Translations under genes and position numbers: made by a program
The notes under the pieces: generated by a model
Told to the model about the DNA's origin: nothing
The model's database searches: none
The model's input: the letters and a program-made list of their open reading frames with translations, nothing else
Shown: positions 1 to 8,062 of the stretch, in pieces
Layout: each line of letters opens with the position of its first letter
Numbering within the stretch: the stretch's first letter is position 1
Assembly (NCBI RefSeq): GCF_041435055.1
Contig: NZ_CP108002.1
Location: forward strand, 1,922,001 to 1,986,000
Source: Streptomyces sp. NBC_00341
GTDB lineage: Bacteria; Actinomycetota; Actinomycetes; Streptomycetales; Streptomycetaceae
Reading direction: 5' to 3'
DNA: 64,000 nt

Positions 1-638
1 ACGAGATGCTCCGCCACATGGCGAAACTCCACGCCCACCCGCTCGACGTGGACGCCCTGATCGAGCGCCTGGGGCTCGGCGGCTGCGGCCGCACCACCTA
101 CCGCCGGCTCTCCGGCGGCCAGCAGCAGCGGCTCGCCCTCGCGATGGCCGTCGTCGGCCGCCCCGAACTGGTCTTCCTCGACGAGCCGACCGCCGGCCTC
201 GACCCGCAGGCCCGCCGCTCCACCTGGGACCTCGTCCGGGAACTGCGCACCGACGGCGTGTCCACCGTGCTCACCACCCACTTCATGGACGAGGCGGAGG
301 AGCTCGCCGACGACGTCGCGATCATCGACGCGGGCCGGATCGTCGCCCAGGGCAGCCCGGAGACGCTCTGCCGCGGCGGCGCCGAGAACACCCTGCGCTT
401 CACCGGCCGCCCCGGCCTCGACCTCGGCTCCCTGCTGAAGGCGCTGCCCGACGGCTCGGAGGCGGCCGAGCTCAGCACGGGCACGTACCGCATCACCGGC
501 GACGTCGATCCTCAGCTGCTCGCCACCGTCACCTCCTGGTGCGCGCAGAACGGCGTGATGCCCTCCGGCATCTCCGTCGAGCGCCACACCCTGGAGGACG
601 TCTTCCTGGAACTGACCGGCAAGGAGCTGCGCGCATGA
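1..638 (+). CDS. ABC transporter ATP-binding protein, C-terminal part (cut by window edge)
   Basis: This is the nucleotide-binding subunit of an ABC-2 type exporter, which hydrolyses ATP at the inner face of the membrane. The reading frame is open to the left window edge, so the N-terminus with the Walker A loop is missing. Visible parts are the ABC signature LSGGQQQR, Walker B LVFLDEP, the D-loop GLDPQ and the switch histidine in TTH, followed by a C-terminal extension typical of drug/antibiotic (DrrA-like) ATPases. Its stop overlaps the start of the permease gene by 4 nt (ATGA), so the two are translationally coupled. The substrate cannot be read from the sequence. Confidence 0.93.
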   Translation, partial: EMLRHMAKLHAHPLDVDALIERLGLGGCGRTTYRRLSGGQQQRLALAMAVVGRPELVFLDEPTAGLDPQARRSTWDLVRELRTDGVSTVLTTHFMDEAEELADDVAIIDAGRIVAQGSPETLCRGGAENTLRFTGRPGLDLGSLLKALPDGSEAAELSTGTYRITGDVDPQLLATVTSWCAQNGVMPSGISVERHTLEDVFLELTGKELRA

Positions 639-1402
639 GCGCCGGTACGTACACCCCCCGGCCGGGCGCCGCCCCGCTGCCCCGGATGATCGCCGCGCAG
701 ACCGCGCTGGAGACCCGGATGCTGCTGCGCAACGGCGAGCAGCTGCTGCTGACGGTGGTCATCCCGACCCTGCTGCTCGTGCTGTTCAGCGCGGTCGACA
801 TCGTGGACACCGGCTCGGGCGAACCGGTCGACTTCCTGACCCCCGGCATCCTCGCGCTCGCCGTGATGTCCACCGCCTTCACCGGCCAGGCCATCGCCAC
901 CGGCTTCGAGCGGCGGTACGGGGTACTGAAGCGGCTCGGCGCGTCCCCGCTCCCCCGCTGGGCGCTGATGACCGCCAAGACGCTGGCGGTACTGGTCACG
1001 GAGGTGCTCCAAGTGGTGCTGCTGACGGTGATCGCCTTCGCGCTGGGCTGGTCGCCGCACGGCAACCCGTTCGCCGTGCTGCTGCTGCTCGTGCTCGGCA
1101 CCGCCGCGTTCTCCGGTCTCGGGCTGCTGATGGCCGGGACGCTGAAGGCGGAGGCGACCCTCGCCGCGGCCAACCTGGTCTTCCTGCTGCTGCTGGTCGG
1201 CGGCGGGGTCATCGTGCCGCTCGACAAGTTCCCGGACGCGGTCCAGTCGGTGCTGGGGCTGCTGCCGATCGCGGCCCTGTCGGACGGGCTGCGCGACGTG
1301 CTCCAGCACGGTGCGGCGATGCCGTGGGGCGACCTCGGGATCCTGGCCGTCTGGGCGGTGCTGGGCCTGGGCGCGGCGGCGCGGTTCTTCCGCTGGGAGT
1401 GA
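635..1402 (+). CDS. ABC-2 type transporter permease
   Basis: This 255-residue integral membrane protein is the channel partner of the preceding ATPase. After a short cytoplasmic N-terminus it has about six hydrophobic segments (around residues 38-58, 70-90, 110-135, 145-165, 175-195 and 230-250) and an FERRYGVLKRL-like cytoplasmic loop, as in ABC-2 permeases. The start at 635 is chosen because ATGA overlaps the ATPase stop; a longer frame reaching upstream runs inside the ATPase gene and is out of frame with it. The pair is a two-component exporter of unknown cargo. In Streptomyces such a pair commonly sits beside ctaA. Confidence 0.9.
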   Translation: MSAGTYTPRPGAAPLPRMIAAQTALETRMLLRNGEQLLLTVVIPTLLLVLFSAVDIVDTGSGEPVDFLTPGILALAVMSTAFTGQAIATGFERRYGVLKRLGASPLPRWALMTAKTLAVLVTEVLQVVLLTVIAFALGWSPHGNPFAVLLLLVLGTAAFSGLGLLMAGTLKAEATLAAANLVFLLLLVGGGVIVPLDKFPDAVQSVLGLLPIAALSDGLRDVLQHGAAMPWGDLGILAVWAVLGLGAAARFFRWE

Positions 1403-1500
1403 CCCGGGACCGCCGGAGTGGCCCCGGACCGCCGGGAGTGACGCCGGACACTCGCGGGCACGATTCGTCCCCCTCGTGAAAGCTTGCACAAGCGGCCGCC

Positions 1501-1513
1501 TACGATGGTGCGC
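1501..1513 (+). promoter_or_regulatory. -10 box for a likely leaderless ctaA transcript
   Basis: TACGAT lies exactly 7 nt before the GTG at 1514 and no Shine-Dalgarno sequence precedes that codon. TTGCAC at 1484-1489 is only 11 nt upstream of the -10 box, so a normal 17-nt -35 spacing is not met. The reading as a leaderless start is an inference from spacing. Confidence 0.45.
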
Positions 1514-2515
1514 GTGCCCAAGCTGACCCGAGCCGAAGTCGCTCAAGCCGTGCGGAACCCGCTTCAGTACATCGCCGAACGCTGGACGCCGTCCCCCCGG
1601 ACCGTCAGGCGCGCCGCCATGACGTCCGTCGTGCTGGCCGTGGTGATCATCGTGGCCGGCGGCGCGGTCCGGCTGACCGGTTCCGGCCTCGGCTGCCCGA
1701 CCTGGCCCAAGTGCTCCGACGATTCGCTGACAGCGACGAGCGAGATGGGCCTGCACGGCGCCATCGAGTTCGGCAACCGCATGCTCACCTACGTCCTGTG
1801 CGCCGTGGTCGGCTGGGCGATCATCGCCGCCCGCTCCGCGAAGCCCTGGCGCCGCAGCGTCACCCGGCTCGGCTGGGCGCAGTTCTGGGTGGTGATGGGC
1901 AACGCCGTCCTCGGTGGCGTCGTCGTGCTGGTCGGCCTGAACCCGTACACCGTCGCGGCGCACTTCCTGCTGGCCACGGCCCTGCTCACGATCGCCCTGC
2001 TGACCTGGCAGCGGATCCGGGAGGGCGACACCGCGCCACGCCCGCTGGTCGGCAAGGCCGTCTCGCAGCTGACCTGGCTGCTGGTCGTCGCGGCCGGGCT
2101 GCTGATCGCCGTCGGCACCGTCGTCACCGGGGCCGGCCGGCACGCCGGGGACTCCAGCGACGTCCACCGCATCCCGATCGACTGGAAGACGATCGCGCAG
2201 CTGCACGCCGATCTCGCCTGGGTCGTGGTGGCGCTGACCGTCGCGCTCTGGTTCGTCCTGAAGGCCGTCGACGCGCCCGTCGGGCCGCTGCACCGGGCCC
2301 GGGACCTCTTCCTGATCCTGATGGCGCAGGGCGTGATCGGGTACGTCCAGTACTTCACCGACACCCCGGAGATCCTGGTCGGGCTGCACATGTTCGGCTC
2401 GTGCCTGGTCTGGATCGGCGTGGTGCGCGTCCTGCTGTCGCAGCGCGAGCGGCCGGTGGACACCCCGCAGGTGCCCGGTCCTGCGGCCGAGCAGCCGGAG
2501 CCCGCCACGGCCTGA
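1514..2515 (+). CDS. ctaA: Heme A synthase (COX15/CtaA family)
   Basis: CtaA oxidises the C8 methyl of heme O to a formyl group, giving heme A for aa3-type cytochrome oxidase. The protein (about 333 residues) has eight predicted membrane helices and four helix-located histidines in LHGAIEFGN, AAHFLLA, QLHADLAW and GLHMFGS, the expected heme ligands. The bacterial two-cysteine loop is represented near GSGLGCPTWPKC. Starts at ATG 1505, GTG 1508 and GTG 1514 are all in frame; I prefer 1514 because TACGAT lies 7 nt upstream, as for other leaderless genes here. ctaB, for the preceding step, is 8 kb away with the galactonate operon between them. Confidence 0.93.
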   Translation: MPKLTRAEVAQAVRNPLQYIAERWTPSPRTVRRAAMTSVVLAVVIIVAGGAVRLTGSGLGCPTWPKCSDDSLTATSEMGLHGAIEFGNRMLTYVLCAVVGWAIIAARSAKPWRRSVTRLGWAQFWVVMGNAVLGGVVVLVGLNPYTVAAHFLLATALLTIALLTWQRIREGDTAPRPLVGKAVSQLTWLLVVAAGLLIAVGTVVTGAGRHAGDSSDVHRIPIDWKTIAQLHADLAWVVVALTVALWFVLKAVDAPVGPLHRARDLFLILMAQGVIGYVQYFTDTPEILVGLHMFGSCLVWIGVVRVLLSQRERPVDTPQVPGPAAEQPEPATA

Positions 2516-2537
2516 GGCCCGCCGCACGGAACAACGC

Positions 2538-2584
2538 GAACGGCCCGGTCCGCACCCCCGCTCGGGGTGCGGACCGGGCCGTTC
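2538..2584. terminator. Bidirectional terminator between ctaA and the sugar kinase gene
   Basis: A perfect 21-bp inverted repeat (2538-2558 and 2564-2584) with a 5-nt loop lies between the convergent ends of ctaA and the galactonate operon, so it can serve both strands. There is no U-tract, as is usual in Streptomyces. Confidence 0.85.
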
Positions 2585-2650
2585 TCCGGTCCCGCCGTCG
2601 GCGCCGGCCGGCCCGGGTGGGGCCGGCGGCTGCCGGACGACGAAGCTGAT

Positions 2651-3715
2651 TTACGGCGATCCGCGGGTGGGACGGGGGCCTGAGGGACCGTCCGGTTCCA
2701 GCTGCGCCGTGTGGCCTGTCATTTCGCCCGCGGCCCACGCCTCCTCCCCCGCGTCCAGCAGCGCGGCCAGCCGGTCGGGGTCCGGCAGCGGCCCGTGGTC
2801 GCCGGTGACCCGCAGCGCGGCGCCTGCGGTGAGGTGCCCGAGCCGCAGCGCCCGTACGGTGCCCTCGCCGCGCAGCAGCCCCGCGAGGAACCCGGCGGCG
2901 AAGGCGTCGCCCGCGCCCACCGGTTCGACGACCGCGACCCTGGGCGCCGGGACGGTGTGCGCCCGGTCGCCGTCGAAGGCGGTGGCGGCCCGTCCGCCGT
3001 CCTTGACCACCAGGACGCGCGGCTGGGGCAGCAGTGCGCGCACGGCGGCCGCGTCGGTCAGCCCGGCGCCCCACAGGGCCTGCGCCTCGTCCAGGCCGAC
3101 GAAGGTGATGTCCGCCTGCCGGGCGAAGCCGAGCAGCACCTCGGCCGCCCTGCCCTCCGGCCACAGGGCGGGCCGGTGGTTGACGTCGAAGCTGACCGGG
3201 CGGGGCCGTTCCGCGGCGGGGACCCCCAGCAGGGCCGCGACCAGGTCGTGGCAGTCCGCGGAGAGCGCCGGGGTGATGCCGCTGAGGTGGACCAGCCCGG
3301 CGGTGCGTACCGCGTCCTCCTCCAGCACGTCCGCGGTCAGGGCGGAGGCCGCCGAGCCGCGGCGGTAGTAGTGGACCCGGGTGGACTCGGTGCCGGGGTC
3401 CTTGACCAGCAGCCCGGTCGGGCGGTGCGGGTCGGTGCGCACCCCGGTGACGTCGACCCCGGCGGCGGCCACCTCGCCGAGGATCCGGCGGCCGAAGGGG
3501 TCGTCGCCCAGGGCGGAGACCCAGCGGGCGGGCACCCCGTGGTCCGCGAGGTACACGGCCACGTTGGACTCGGCCCCCGCGATCCGGACGCCGAGCCGCG
3601 CCGCATCCTCCAGCGGGGCGACGGGGTCCGGGACCAGCGCGGCCATCGTCTCCCCGACGCAGGCCACCGGGGGGCGTGCGGGCTCTTTGGCCCGGGCGGC
3701 GGACGCGGCGGTCAC
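2651..3715 (-). CDS. PfkB-family sugar kinase, probable 2-keto-3-deoxy sugar acid kinase
   Basis: This 354-residue ribokinase/PfkB-fold kinase probably phosphorylates 2-keto-3-deoxygalactonate (or gluconate) at O6 before aldol cleavage. It shows the N-terminal GETMAALVP strand seen in KDG kinases, the substrate-binding AGAESNVAV, and the C-terminal catalytic motif VGAGDAFAAGF with the general base Asp. The GTG start at 3715 overlaps the lactonase stop (GTGA), which fixes the start; the longer upstream frame is antisense filler. It is the last gene of the operon, just before the terminator at 2538-2584. The sugar specificity is inferred from its neighbours (dehydratase and KDPG-type aldolase), not from the kinase sequence alone. 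Confidence 0.85.
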   Translation of the reverse strand: MTAASAARAKEPARPPVACVGETMAALVPDPVAPLEDAARLGVRIAGAESNVAVYLADHGVPARWVSALGDDPFGRRILGEVAAAGVDVTGVRTDPHRPTGLLVKDPGTESTRVHYYRRGSAASALTADVLEEDAVRTAGLVHLSGITPALSADCHDLVAALLGVPAAERPRPVSFDVNHRPALWPEGRAAEVLLGFARQADITFVGLDEAQALWGAGLTDAAAVRALLPQPRVLVVKDGGRAATAFDGDRAHTVPAPRVAVVEPVGAGDAFAAGFLAGLLRGEGTVRALRLGHLTAGAALRVTGDHGPLPDPDRLAALLDAGEEAWAAGEMTGHTAQLEPDGPSGPRPTRGSP

Positions 3716-4581
3716 GCGGGGCTCTCCTGCCGGTAGGCGGCGGTGGGCAGACCGGGGACGTCGACGCGCACGGAGAACACCGCACCGTCCAGCGGACCGG
3801 GCGCGGCGAGCCCGTGCCGGGCGCTGGTGACATACAGGGTGTCGCCGTCCAGGCAGAGCCCGGCGGGCTGGGCGGCGGGGAGCCGGATCTGCCGGTCCGG
3901 GGCGCCGTCGGGGCGGAGGCGGTGGACGGTTCCGGTGCCCCAGACAGCGGTCCACAGGCCGCCCTCCGCGTCGACCGCCATGCCGTCCGGGCTGCCCCCG
4001 TCGAACACGGCGAAGGTCTCCGGCGCACGCGGCAGCCCGCTGTCCGGGTCCACCGGGTAGCGGCGGATGACACCCTTCGCGCTGTCCGCGAGGTACATCG
4101 CGGAGCCGTCCGCCGTGAACGCCGGGCCGTTGGGCACGGTCAGCCCGTCCAGCACCCGGTCCACGGTGCCGTCGTGGCCGACCCGGTAGAGGGAGCCGGC
4201 GCCCTCCACCGCGTCGTACGCCATGCTCCCCGCCCAGAACCGGCCACTCGGATCGGCGGCGGCGTCGTTCATCCGCGTCGGGTGCGCCGCCCCCTCCTCG
4301 GGACGGGCCAGCCACTCGGCGGCGCCGTCCGGGGCGATCAGGCAGATGCCGGTGCCGGCGGCGGCGATCCAGTGCCCCGGGCGCCCGTGGACGGGGGCGA
4401 CCGCGCCCAGCGGTTCGTCGAGCCGGGCCAGCTGGGTCAGCGGTGCGGTGCGGTCCGCGGGGCCGGTCAGCAGCCGGCCGGTCAGGATGTCGACGAGGAC
4501 GATGCGGCCGTCGACCGCCCGGATGCCCTCACCGAGCCCGAGCCGGTCGGCCCACTGGACAGCCGGTGCGCCGGCGCTCAT
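3712..4581 (-). CDS. SMP-30/gluconolactonase family protein, probable galactono-lactonase
   Basis: This six-bladed beta-propeller lactonase (289 residues) is expected to open the sugar lactone made by the dehydrogenase of this operon to the free aldonic acid. Metal-site residues of the SMP-30/regucalcin family are visible: the glutamate in GEG near residue 18, the asparagine in RMNDAA near residue 104, the asparagine in VPNGPAF and the aspartate in SPDGMAV. The ATG overlaps the aldolase stop (ATGA) and its own stop overlaps the kinase start, so the three are coupled. The substrate assignment comes from context. Confidence 0.85.
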   Translation of the reverse strand: MSAGAPAVQWADRLGLGEGIRAVDGRIVLVDILTGRLLTGPADRTAPLTQLARLDEPLGAVAPVHGRPGHWIAAAGTGICLIAPDGAAEWLARPEEGAAHPTRMNDAAADPSGRFWAGSMAYDAVEGAGSLYRVGHDGTVDRVLDGLTVPNGPAFTADGSAMYLADSAKGVIRRYPVDPDSGLPRAPETFAVFDGGSPDGMAVDAEGGLWTAVWGTGTVHRLRPDGAPDRQIRLPAAQPAGLCLDGDTLYVTSARHGLAAPGPLDGAVFSVRVDVPGLPTAAYRQESPA

Positions 4582-5240
4582 CGCCCGGCGTCCGGGGAAG
4601 TGCGGACGGCGTCCGACGGGAGGCGTACCGCGTCCAGGAAGGCGCGGGTGCGTTCGCGCAGCGCGTCGGTGCTGCCGCCGTCGGCCGCGTCGCCGATCAG
4701 CGGGGAGCCGACGCCCACGGCGGTGGCGCCCCGGGCCAGGTATTCGCGGGCCGCTTCGGCGTCCACGCCGCCGACCGGGACGAACGGCAGGCCGGGGAAC
4801 GGTCCGCGCAGCGCCTTCAGGTAGCCGGGGCCGCCGGCCTGCGCGGCGGGGAAGAGCTTGTAGGCGTCGGCGCCGAGCCGCTGGGCGGCGACGACGTCGC
4901 TCGGGGTCATGACTCCGGTCAGCACCGGCAGTCCGAGGCGCTTGGCCTCGGTGACGCCCTCGCAGACGGCCGGGGTGACGACGAAGTCGGCCCCCGCGTC
5001 ACGGACCGCCTGCGCGTCCTGGGCGGTCAGGACGGTGCCGGCGCCGAGCGGTGCCTCGGGGCCGAGGGCGGCGCGGGCCCGGCGGATGACGCCGAGCGCG
5101 TCCTGTCCGCTGAGGGAGACCTCGATGAGCGGGAGTCCCTCCTCTGCCAGGGCGATGACGGTCCTGAGTGCGGCATCCGCGTCGGCGCCGCGCACGATGG
5201 CGACGATCCGGTGGGTGCGCAGCGCGGTCAGCAGCTCCAC
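4578..5240 (-). CDS. 2-dehydro-3-deoxy-6-phosphogalactonate/-gluconate aldolase (KDPG aldolase family)
   Basis: This class I aldolase (220 residues) splits the 6-phosphorylated 2-keto-3-deoxy acid into pyruvate and glyceraldehyde 3-phosphate. The family markers are present: the catalytic glutamate in LIEVSLSG near residue 40, GAGTVL near residue 67, and the Schiff-base lysine in AYKLFPA near residue 127, followed by the phosphate-binding VPVGGV and GVGSPL. It starts with GTG after AAGGGAA at a normal distance and overlaps the lactonase by 4 nt. With dgoD upstream, the galactonate branch (KDPGal, as for E. coli DgoA) is more likely than the classical Entner-Doudoroff enzyme, but the sequence does not separate the two. 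Confidence 0.9.
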   Translation of the reverse strand: MELLTALRTHRIVAIVRGADADAALRTVIALAEEGLPLIEVSLSGQDALGVIRRARAALGPEAPLGAGTVLTAQDAQAVRDAGADFVVTPAVCEGVTEAKRLGLPVLTGVMTPSDVVAAQRLGADAYKLFPAAQAGGPGYLKALRGPFPGLPFVPVGGVDAEAAREYLARGATAVGVGSPLIGDAADGGSTDALRERTRAFLDAVRLPSDAVRTSPDAGR

Positions 5241-5263
5241 GTGCGGGTTCCCTTCTGGTTGCT

Positions 5264-5336
5264 CTGTACGTCTGGGCTGTACGTCTTAGTTCTGTACGAC
5301 GCTGTCCTCTACAACTACAACGTCTTGCTGTACGTC
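5264..5336 (+). repeat. 9-bp direct repeats CTGTACGTC between epimerase and aldolase genes
   Basis: Copies lie at 5264-5272, 5277-5285, 5292-5300 (last bases AC) and 5328-5336. They span the 45-nt gap and the last codons of the epimerase, which end in a Val/Asp/Gln-rich tail. The function is unknown. Confidence 0.6.
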
Positions 5337-6116
5337 CGGCGTCGTGTGCGCCGTCACGGTGAGGCGCCAGCGGGCCTCGCCAGAGGCCGGGACGACGGCG
5401 GCGTCGCCCTCCCCCGCGGCGGCCAGCCCGAAGACCCGGCCGAGCATCGGTTCGACGCCGACCGAGCGGTACGGGTCCTGCTCGGGGAACCCGCCGAGGT
5501 TGCGCCACAGCGCGACGGACACCGGCTGGCCCGCCGCCTCGACGGCCAGCCGCAGCACGGCCGTCCCGTCGTGGACGGACACCTGCCCGGTGTCGACGAC
5601 CGCGCCGGTGGCCGTCCCGTCGTCCGGGCCGATCCGGTCCAGGCCCGAGGGCCAGGCGCCCGGGACGTACCCGTCGCCGCCGTCCGGGTAGTGGCGGACC
5701 GGGGTGCCGTCCGCGATCCCGATGCGGGCGCCCGGCGCCAGGTCGAGCAGGGCGTGGGCGGCCCACAGGAAACGGTAACCGGGCTCGGCGGTGAGCCGGT
5801 ACTCGGCCACCGCCCGGTCCCCGTCGGCGCGGATCAGCCGGCTGATCCGGAAGTCGGTGCAGTCGGCGGACTCGGTGCCGTCGGCCGCGCGGTGCCAGGG
5901 CCGGGCCCAGGCGTCGCCGTGGTCGGGGGTGCCGCGTACCGTCGGCACACACTCCTCAAGGCCGCCGGCGTCGGCGAAGGCGTCGCCGGGCCGGGCTCCG
6001 GGGCGGCGCGGTTCCGGCCGGTGCCAGAGCCATTCGCGGCCGGCTGCCCGCAGCGAGGTCCACCGGCCGCCGTGCGCCGGGTCCGTCTCGATCCGCACCG
6101 GGACCGGGGCGCTCAC
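5286..6116 (-). CDS. Aldose 1-epimerase (galactose mutarotase) family protein
   Basis: This 276-residue beta-sandwich sugar epimerase would interconvert the anomers of the hexose oxidised by the operon dehydrogenase. The segment FADAGGLEECVPT near residue 40 and the later HALLDLAPG region match the mutarotase-like fold; the whole is short compared with E. coli GalM (about 346 residues) and resembles the compact aldose-epimerase group. The GTG start at 6116 is fixed by its GTGA overlap with the dgoD stop. The final residues are an unusual Gln/Val/Asp-rich tail encoded in a repeated stretch. The family call is fairly good; the exact sugar is inferred from context. Confidence 0.75.
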   Translation of the reverse strand: MSAPVPVRIETDPAHGGRWTSLRAAGREWLWHRPEPRRPGARPGDAFADAGGLEECVPTVRGTPDHGDAWARPWHRAADGTESADCTDFRISRLIRADGDRAVAEYRLTAEPGYRFLWAAHALLDLAPGARIGIADGTPVRHYPDGGDGYVPGAWPSGLDRIGPDDGTATGAVVDTGQVSVHDGTAVLRLAVEAAGQPVSVALWRNLGGFPEQDPYRSVGVEPMLGRVFGLAAAGEGDAAVVPASGEARWRLTVTAHTTPDVQQDVVVVEDSVVQN

Positions 6117-7258
6117 CACTCCGCGAACGATCCGTCGTCGTGCCGCCACACCGGGTTGCGCCAGGCGTGGCCGGAACGGTCGGCCGCGCGGACCGCGCTC
6201 TCGTCGACGGTGACGCCGAGCCCCGGCAGGGCGGTGCGCCGGGCGTGGCCGGCGTCGAAGCGGAACGGCTCGGTGTCCACGACGTAACTCAGCAGGTCGG
6301 CGTCCTTGTTGTAGTGGATGCCCCGGCTCTGCTCCTGGATGAGGAAGTTCGGGGTGGCGAAGGCGATCTGCAGGCTGGCCGCCAGCGCGATGGGGCCGAG
6401 CGGGCAGTGCGGGGCGAGCTGCACGCCGAAGGTCTCGGCGAGGGAGCCGATGCGGTGGACCTCCGAGATGCCCCCGGCGTGCGAGAGGTCCGGCTGGGCG
6501 ACCGCGATCCCGGCCGTCAGTACGGGCAGGAAGTCGGCCCGCCCGTAGAGCCGTTCGCCGGTGGCGATGGGGATGCAGGTGGCGGCGGTGAGGGCGGGCA
6601 GCAGATGCCCCTGCTCGGGCAGCAGGGGTTCCTCCACGAACAGCGGGTGCAGCGGTTCGATGGCGTGCAGCACCCGGCGGGCGCCGGCCGGTCCGAACCG
6701 GCCGTGCATGTCGATGGCGACGTCGCGGCCGGGGCCGAGCACGTCGCGGACGGCGGCGACCCGTTCCACCACGGCGGCGGTCTCGGCGGGGCTGGCCAGC
6801 GGTGAGGTGCGTCCGGCCGCGTTCATCTTGACGGCGGTGAAGCCGGCCTCGACCTGGGCGGTGACCTCCTCCGCGAGGCGGGCGGGTTCGTCGCCGCCGA
6901 CCCAGGCGTAGACCCGGACCCGGTCGCGCACGGGGCCGCCGAGCAGGGCATGGACGGGGGCGCCGTACGCCTTCCCCGCGATGTCCCACAGGGCCTGGTC
7001 GATTCCGGCGACGGCACTGGAGAGCACCGGGCCGCCCCGGTAGAAGCCGCCCTTGCTGAGCACCTGCCAGTGGTCCTGGACGCGCAACGGGTCCTGGCCG
7101 ATCAGGTATTCGGCCAGGACGTCGACGGCGGACCGGACGACCTCGGCGCGGCCCTCGACGACGGGTTCGCCCCAGCCGACGACGCCCTCGTCGGTCTCGA
7201 TCCGGCAGAAGAGCCAGCGCGGCGGTACGAGGAAGGTCTCGATACGGGTGATCTTCAT
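6113..7258 (-). CDS. dgoD: D-galactonate dehydratase (enolase superfamily, DgoD)
   Basis: DgoD removes water from D-galactonate to give 2-keto-3-deoxy-D-galactonate, using Mg2+. The 381-residue protein keeps the DgoD signatures almost unbroken: MKITRIETF at the start, GGFYRGGPVL, the Mg ligands Asp in AIDMHGRF, Glu in FVEEPLL and Glu in ATGERLYGR, then QPDLSHAGGI with the catalytic His/Asp region, APHCPLGPIALA, QEQSRGIHYNK and a C-terminal WRNPVWRHDD. This agreement with E. coli DgoD is what identifies the pathway of the whole operon. ATG at 7258 overlaps the regulator stop (ATGA). Confidence 0.95.
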   Translation of the reverse strand: MKITRIETFLVPPRWLFCRIETDEGVVGWGEPVVEGRAEVVRSAVDVLAEYLIGQDPLRVQDHWQVLSKGGFYRGGPVLSSAVAGIDQALWDIAGKAYGAPVHALLGGPVRDRVRVYAWVGGDEPARLAEEVTAQVEAGFTAVKMNAAGRTSPLASPAETAAVVERVAAVRDVLGPGRDVAIDMHGRFGPAGARRVLHAIEPLHPLFVEEPLLPEQGHLLPALTAATCIPIATGERLYGRADFLPVLTAGIAVAQPDLSHAGGISEVHRIGSLAETFGVQLAPHCPLGPIALAASLQIAFATPNFLIQEQSRGIHYNKDADLLSYVVDTEPFRFDAGHARRTALPGLGVTVDESAVRAADRSGHAWRNPVWRHDDGSFAEW

Positions 7259-8016
7259 CGGTTCACGGTCCCCTCGCCGGTGCCGGGCGCGTCCTCTGTG
7301 CCCGGGACGGTGCCGTGCACCCGGTCGAGGTCGCGGACGGCCTGGTCCAGCAGTGCGCGCATGGCGTGTTCCGCGGCGGCCGGGTCCCGGTCGCGGACGG
7401 CGTCCAGGACGGCCCGGTGGCTCGGGACCGGGTCCTCGCCGGCTTGCGAGCTGTGCACGATCTCGTCCCGGTGGGCGAGGCCGGACTCGATGACCATCTC
7501 CAGGCGTTCCAGCAGTTCGTTGTGGGTGGCCGCGAGGAGGGCGCGGTGGAAGGCGAGGTCCGCCTCGACCGCGTGGGCGGGCCCGCCCTCCTGCTCACCC
7601 ATCGCGGTGATCGCGGCTTCGAGGGTGGCCAGGTCCGCCTCGGTGCGGCGCTCCGCGGCCAGCCGGACGGCGGCCGGTTCGATGATGCCGCGGACCTCCC
7701 CGAGGTTGCGCAGGAGTGCCAGGTCGGCGCCCGATTCGGTGCCGTCGGCGAACTGCCAGCGCAGCACGTCCGCGTCGAGCAGATTCCAGTCCGCGCGGGC
7801 TCTGACGAAGGTGCCGCGCTTCTGGCGGGCATCGACGATCCCCTTGGCCGCGAGGACCTTGAGGGATTCGCGCAGGGCGGTCAGGCTGACGTCAAGCTCG
7901 CCCTGGAGCGCCACGAGGTCGAGTGTCGCCCCTTCGGGGATCTCGCCGCTCAGGACCCGGCGCGCGAGAGTCTCCACGGTCTGGCCGTGCACTCCGCGGC
8001 GCGCGTATGGCGTCAT
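7255..8016 (-). CDS. GntR-family (FadR/FCD) transcriptional regulator of the galactonate operon
   Basis: This 253-residue regulator has an N-terminal winged helix (LTALRESLKVLAAKGIV near residues 45-65) and a C-terminal all-helical FCD ligand domain (from about residue 95) whose histidines (FHRALL, AHRDEI, SHRAVL) form the usual metal/ligand site. It resembles DgoR-type repressors that respond to galactonate or its 2-keto-3-deoxy product. It is encoded inside the operon it presumably controls, between the dehydrogenase and dgoD. The palindrome at 8931-8945 is its most likely operator. The start ATG at 8016 is 46 nt after the SDR gene. Confidence 0.9.
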   Translation of the reverse strand: MTPYARRGVHGQTVETLARRVLSGEIPEGATLDLVALQGELDVSLTALRESLKVLAAKGIVDARQKRGTFVRARADWNLLDADVLRWQFADGTESGADLALLRNLGEVRGIIEPAAVRLAAERRTEADLATLEAAITAMGEQEGGPAHAVEADLAFHRALLAATHNELLERLEMVIESGLAHRDEIVHSSQAGEDPVPSHRAVLDAVRDRDPAAAEHAMRALLDQAVRDLDRVHGTVPGTEDAPGTGEGTVNR

Positions 8017-8062
8017 GTCTGTGTGCCTTTCTGCTGTGCTGTGCGACGGGGGCGGGCGAGGG

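Noticed and set aside
1484..1506. TTGCACAAG-N8-TACGAT before ctaA considered as a further RecA-independent damage promoter.
   Set aside because: The spacing fits but the TGTC core is absent (TTGCAC). A role in heme A synthesis also gives no reason for damage control.
4578..5240. Calling the aldolase a classical Entner-Doudoroff eda.
   Set aside because: There is no 6-phosphogluconate dehydratase (edd) nearby and dgoD sits in the same operon, so the galactonate branch is more likely.
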